Virus record (IMG/VR): IMGVR_UViG_3300042892_002114
Coordinates: 1 to 64,000 of that record
Origin: a virus
Length of the DNA stretch: 64,000 nt
Direction: 5' to 3' (one strand)
The first letter of the stretch is position 1, and each line of letters begins with the position of its first letter. The notes under the pieces were generated by a model. The model worked only from the letters and a program-made list of their open reading frames with translations, ran no database searches and was not told the DNA's origin. Positions 60,975 through 64,000 of this stretch are shown here, in pieces. Made by a program: the position numbers and the translations under genes.

Positions 60975-61871
60975 TTATCCCGATGGTGGGAAACTGAATG
61001 CACTTATTTTATCATTCGTGAATGATGTAGCGCCTGAAAGTGTATTGTTTATTGGGGTAGATACCGCCGATAGATTAAGATTTGCGGTTCCACCCGAAGT
61101 ATTTTCCGACACAATACCCGAAACGCCGTCTTGAACATCGATGGTCGCACCAGATGTTGCATTTTGGATATTTCCTTGTATTCCTTGCATTTGATCCTGT
61201 AGTTTAGATATACCAGTCTGGTCCATTGCACCGTTTACCGCATCACCAACCTGGTTTTTCAAATCTCCAACCGCCTGATCTACCATATCCTCAACCAATG
61301 ACTTTAATATTGCACCGGGATTTCCGGAAGATAGTGCGGAAATTATCGCAATCGCCCCACCTACCATTGCCATGTTTATTTTAAGACCCGGTGCAAATGG
61401 CGGAACTATAGTTGTGTATTTTGTAATTTTGTCGGCAATAAACTTTGGTCCGGCACCAAGAAGAATACCGGCTTTATCCAAACCTGGAAAGCTTGGCATG
61501 TTTGGCAAATTCAAACTTGGAAGCGGTGGCAATGATGCTGCAAAATTTGGAAGAGATGTTGATAATCCCATGGTACCTGCGACACCCGACAGAGAAGTTG
61601 GACCCCCGAACGCCGCCGATATACCACCAATCGTCGTGGGAGCCCCAAAACTTGAAACAGCCCCCGACAATGTTTTTGGAACCCCGCCAATTGTTGAGGA
61701 AATTCCCGAAACAGATGCAATGGAAGATAAAGAAGAACCCGCTCCAATAGATATTGTGGGAGATTTTAACATCGACAAACCGGTGGATGTCACGCCGTTT
61801 GTCATAGCCGATAGAGACGTTGGTGGACTGGAAGACACAGTCGGTGCAGAAAATAATGGAATGTCTGGCAT
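60975..61871 (-). CDS. Hypothetical low-complexity protein beside the baseplate hub gene
   Basis: The N-terminal 150 of 298 residues are Ser/Gly/Pro/Thr-rich with irregular repeats (e.g. GVPKTLSGAVSSFGAPTTIG). Residues 163-182 (LKINMAMVGGAIAIISALSS) form a hydrophobic helix long enough to span a membrane. The C-terminal part has amphipathic helices (LVEDMVDQAVGDLKNQVGDA) and Gly/Asn-rich strands. It starts 3 bases after the hub gene stop. The mixture recalls proteins carried in the tail tube or at its tip, but no homology is recognised. Confidence 0.5.
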   Translation of the reverse strand: MPDIPLFSAPTVSSSPPTSLSAMTNGVTSTGLSMLKSPTISIGAGSSLSSIASVSGISSTIGGVPKTLSGAVSSFGAPTTIGGISAAFGGPTSLSGVAGTMGLSTSLPNFAASLPPLPSLNLPNMPSFPGLDKAGILLGAGPKFIADKITKYTTIVPPFAPGLKINMAMVGGAIAIISALSSGNPGAILKSLVEDMVDQAVGDLKNQVGDAVNGAMDQTGISKLQDQMQGIQGNIQNATSGATIDVQDGVSGIVSENTSGGTANLNLSAVSTPINNTLSGATSFTNDKISAFSFPPSG

Positions 61872-61874
61872 ATG

Positions 61875-63302
61875 TTAATCTACCCCCCCAGCAACGAACA
61901 CTCTACCACTCATGAGTGAACTCAATTGAGAGCGAAGAGCCAGCAAACTGATCTGGGATGCTTGTAGAGACAGCAATTGCTCCGCCCACAATACTGACGC
62001 GGGTGGTAATATAGGAAGTAGGGTTGGGCCAGTTTTGGTCAAATGTAAGTGAGTCTGTAGGGCCATTAGGACTTGAATTTGTGTATTGACATTCAATAAC
62101 ATCCAATCGCACATTGAATACATCCAAGCCACCGTACTTCTTCCTAACAAAGCGGGTTCATATGTTTTTCCATGATCTCCCAAATATATCTTAGGAGAAT
62201 TTATTGTCGCCGTCTTTAATGCGGTGAGTGTCATTCTATTAACACATGATATAGAAATTGCGTCGTCACTTGTCATTCCAATGTTTTTCTTAGAGAAGAA
62301 AAACATTTCATTGGATTTGGAAGAAAGCACCAACCTATCGCTGTTTATTACGATCTGATCACCGTCCAGTTTTGGTAAACCCACCGGTTTGTTTCCACGT
62401 ATTATTGCGTTCGTTGTCGTGGGTTGAAATTTTGAAACAGTTTTGCCAGAAGTAATGTGTACGGAAGATCCATCTTTATTTATATCTTCTTCTGTATATC
62501 CCTTTGCGGTAAATCCTTCTGGATTTTTAATTGGTGCTTGACGGTTACGCAGCAGAATCATCGGATTACCACCTCCGTCAGCGTAATCATCTTTTCCATT
62601 GTCATTTCCCCTAACACCGTCATATGCTCCAAATCTTATAGAAGATCCAAATCTTGATTCTAGTATAGTATCTCCTTCATATCTTTTAATAGAGCGAATC
62701 TTTGGATTAAATTTAAAATAGTTTCCCAATACTCCTGTATAATTTTCCCCACCAAAAAAATTCATAGTAGATTTTGGACCTGTGTATGGTTCTCCGTTGT
62801 TGTATTCATCTGTATTTTGATCTACCCAACCAGACACACGCTCAGTTATAAAACTTGCATTGCTATTCACAACCGATTTGAAGTTTAATTTACGAGAATA
62901 GAAATAGCTTTCCATATATCTTCCAACAATCACCATTTCATTCATCAACGGCCACTCGGTTATACCAGTATTTTCAATTGGATATGCCCAACCAAGTTGT
63001 TCTTTATCTTTACCTCTTTCACTGTTCAAGAATCTAAATTTTATTGCACCAATTTGACCATAATCATTTGTACCGGAAACAGGTTCACTGCCATCTATGT
63101 TCGGTGGAAAATCGTTTGTATCCAATTCGTCTGTAAATGCAGGGTGTTTATCGTCCAATATAATATCCAGTACTACCGCTTCTTCCAATTCATAGAAATA
63201 ACTTGTATCAGGTTTGCGTTCAATAACAAACCTTTTTGAAGCAAGCATGTCATCTTGCTTTATGTTGAGGTCACTTCTGCGTTCTGTTTCTGTGTATGAC
63301 AT
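61875..63302 (-). CDS. 5: Baseplate hub protein, gp5-like (no lysozyme domain seen)
   Basis: The 475-residue protein contains RYEGDTILESRFGSSIRFGA, the OB-fold signature of gp5/hub-spike proteins in T4-like cyanophages. It is followed by MILLRNRQ and SVHITSGKTVSKF, then beta-helix-like strands (DQIVINSDRLVLSSKSNEMF FFSKKN). Unlike T4 gp5, no internal lysozyme is visible. The C-terminal 90 residues are helical (SLQASQISLLALRSQLSSLM), which is unusual for a spike tip. The start overlaps the upstream TAA (TAATG). Confidence 0.7.
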   Translation of the reverse strand: MSYTETERRSDLNIKQDDMLASKRFVIERKPDTSYFYELEEAVVLDIILDDKHPAFTDELDTNDFPPNIDGSEPVSGTNDYGQIGAIKFRFLNSERGKDKEQLGWAYPIENTGITEWPLMNEMVIVGRYMESYFYSRKLNFKSVVNSNASFITERVSGWVDQNTDEYNNGEPYTGPKSTMNFFGGENYTGVLGNYFKFNPKIRSIKRYEGDTILESRFGSSIRFGAYDGVRGNDNGKDDYADGGGNPMILLRNRQAPIKNPEGFTAKGYTEEDINKDGSSVHITSGKTVSKFQPTTTNAIIRGNKPVGLPKLDGDQIVINSDRLVLSSKSNEMFFFSKKNIGMTSDDAISISCVNRMTLTALKTATINSPKIYLGDHGKTYEPALLGRSTVAWMYSMCDWMLLNVNTQIQVLMALQTHLHLTKTGPTLLPILPPASVLWAEQLLSLQASQISLLALRSQLSSLMSGRVFVAGGVD

Positions 63303-63682
63303 TATTTAGGTTCTGCTTTTGATTTTTCTGGAGACTTCATTGTTTTGGCGGTTTCTTCTATAGCCGACATGAGTTGCTTTTTTTCTTCTTCTGTCAATAT
63401 TGTACCACCACCTTCGCCGTCCGGTCCAACCTTACCAGACATCAATCGTTGAATAATTGCGGCAAGTTTGATTAGTTGCTCATCATTGCGCACAGACACA
63501 TCAAAATATTCTTTGAGCAACGGAACGATTGTAACAGCGTCATTTACAGTCTTGATCATGTCCTTCAAGTCGGTAATCAATATGTCCAACTGATCTTTCT
63601 TTTGTTCCGAGTTATTTATAATATCTTTACACAAAGAAGCAAAACTTTTTCCCTTGTAAATCTCAAATTCATACGTTTCCAT
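63302..63682 (-). CDS. Hypothetical helical protein upstream of the hub gene
   Basis: The 126-residue product begins METYEFEIYKGKSFASLCKD and is mainly helical (QLDILITDLKDMIKTVNDAV), with a Gly-rich loop (GPDGEGGGTILTEEEKKQLM) and a Lys-rich end. It is coupled to the hub gene by the TAATG overlap. I recall similar unknown proteins next to gp5 in marine T4-like phages, so it may be a hub-assembly factor or a small hub part. No catalytic motif is visible. Confidence 0.55.
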   Translation of the reverse strand: METYEFEIYKGKSFASLCKDIINNSEQKKDQLDILITDLKDMIKTVNDAVTIVPLLKEYFDVSVRNDEQLIKLAAIIQRLMSGKVGPDGEGGGTILTEEEKKQLMSAIEETAKTMKSPEKSKAEPK

Positions 63683-63685
63683 GCC

Positions 63686-63693
63686 TATAAATA
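63686..63693 (-). promoter_or_regulatory. TATTTATA box, 3 bases before the ATG at 63682
   Basis: The coding strand reads AACTATTTATAGGCATGG. This is the shortest spacing in the window; the box plus AGG occupies the ribosome-site position. Confidence 0.4.
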
Positions 63694-63723
63694 GTTATTG
63701 AGTGAGTATTTTAACGTTGGTTG

Positions 63724-63987
63724 TCAAGCATCAATACCAGTTATTTTTCCGGTGTTATAATATTCCTCTCGTATTTTACGCTGTGGCTCCATGAGCTTAT
63801 TTATAACTTTTGTAATGTGTTGAGTTTGGCAGTCTGCGATTTCTCGTATATATAGATACAATGCTTTTTTATTGAATATATCAATACGATCAGCATTTCT
63901 GAATATTTCAACAACTGCATTTGCAATCTTCAAGTCACGATCTTTGGTAAAATACTTGCCCACATTTTGGTCCCAATATTCGACCAT
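63724..63987 (-). CDS. Hypothetical protein, possible helix-turn-helix; may start outside the window
   Basis: From the ATG at 63987 the product has 87 residues: MVEYWDQNVGKYFTKDRDLK, then KALYLYIREIADCQTQHITK VINKL. The second segment looks like a winged-helix or helix-turn-helix unit with a recognition helix. The frame is open to the right edge without a stop, so the true start may lie beyond 64000. However, the last bases (coding ATTTATCAAACTCATGG) resemble the start-associated box seen elsewhere, which would favour 63987. A transcription-related role is only a possibility. Confidence 0.5.
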   Translation of the reverse strand: MVEYWDQNVGKYFTKDRDLKIANAVVEIFRNADRIDIFNKKALYLYIREIADCQTQHITKVINKLMEPQRKIREEYYNTGKITGIDA

Positions 63988-64000
63988 GAGTTTGATAAAT

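Noticed and set aside
61875-63302. Lysozyme domain in the gp5-like hub protein
   Set aside because: No muramidase motif (Glu helix followed by TxxYG loop) is present. Only the OB-fold and strand-rich parts are visible.
1-64000. tRNA genes, integrase or attachment sites
   Set aside because: I saw no cloverleaf with a GGTTC-type arm, no integrase motif and no paired direct repeats flanking a block. My scan was by eye, so a tRNA-finding program would be the decisive test.

Overview
The window is a 64 kb piece of a T4-like myovirus genome (class Caudoviricetes). It looks like one of the environmental relatives of T4, cyanophages and pelagiphages rather than a close T4 relative. The DNA is AT-rich. 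Almost every gene lies on the minus strand in tightly packed, often overlapping operons, so the window is best read from right to left. The assignment rests on T4 morphogenesis genes in recognisable order: gp5-like hub, gp25 and gp6 baseplate wedge, gp17 terminase, gp20 portal, gp21 prohead protease, gp22 scaffold, gp23 capsid, then the neck genes gp13, gp14 and gp15. Replication and recombination genes are also present: a gp61-like primase, a fused gp47/gp46 nuclease and a RuvC-like resolvase. The host cannot be named from sequence. Clear Shine-Dalgarno sites precede some genes (for example 46530, 11877 and 60934) but not others. I saw no tRNA, rRNA, CRISPR array, integrase or reverse transcriptase. 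No gene-free stretch exceeds about 200 bases.

Layout, right to left on the minus strand. 63987-46201: baseplate and tail-surface genes, including a gp5-like hub, gp25, gp6, a DNRLRE-like protein, a 1559-residue LamG-containing protein, and two paralogous tail proteins, one of which carries an integrin-like FG-GAP propeller plus a dockerin pair. 46177-40145: resolvase, primase, a NUMOD3 homing-type endonuclease and the gp47-gp46 fusion. 40099-37994: a large tail-surface protein. 37801-30310: a five-gene glycan island of glycosyltransferases and FkbM-type methyltransferases, several fused. 30283-26363: a 1306-residue protein combining four nucleotidyltransferase-type domains. 26301-12001: DNA packaging and head genes, with an intein in the portal and a run of small proteins with N-terminal leaders that look like T4 capsid-targeting sequences; a strong terminator follows the capsid gene. 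11877-1: nucleases, a plus-strand lysozyme, neck genes interrupted by endonuclease genes, an 18-repeat predicted triple beta-propeller, gp15, and the start of a collagen-like fibre gene.

The most unusual items are: (1) a portal intein with Pro at position 1 and a block-F Cys, suggesting a class-3-like splicing route; (2) the four-domain nucleotidyltransferase protein; (3) three tandem six-bladed propellers whose variation is confined to two loops; (4) the FG-GAP plus dockerin tail protein; (5) a recurrent TATTTATA box on the coding strand 3-28 bases before many start codons on both strands, which is the T4 late-promoter box in inverted orientation; and (6) the set of (L/I)xE leaders. Functions are inferred from motifs read by eye. 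No database search was run.
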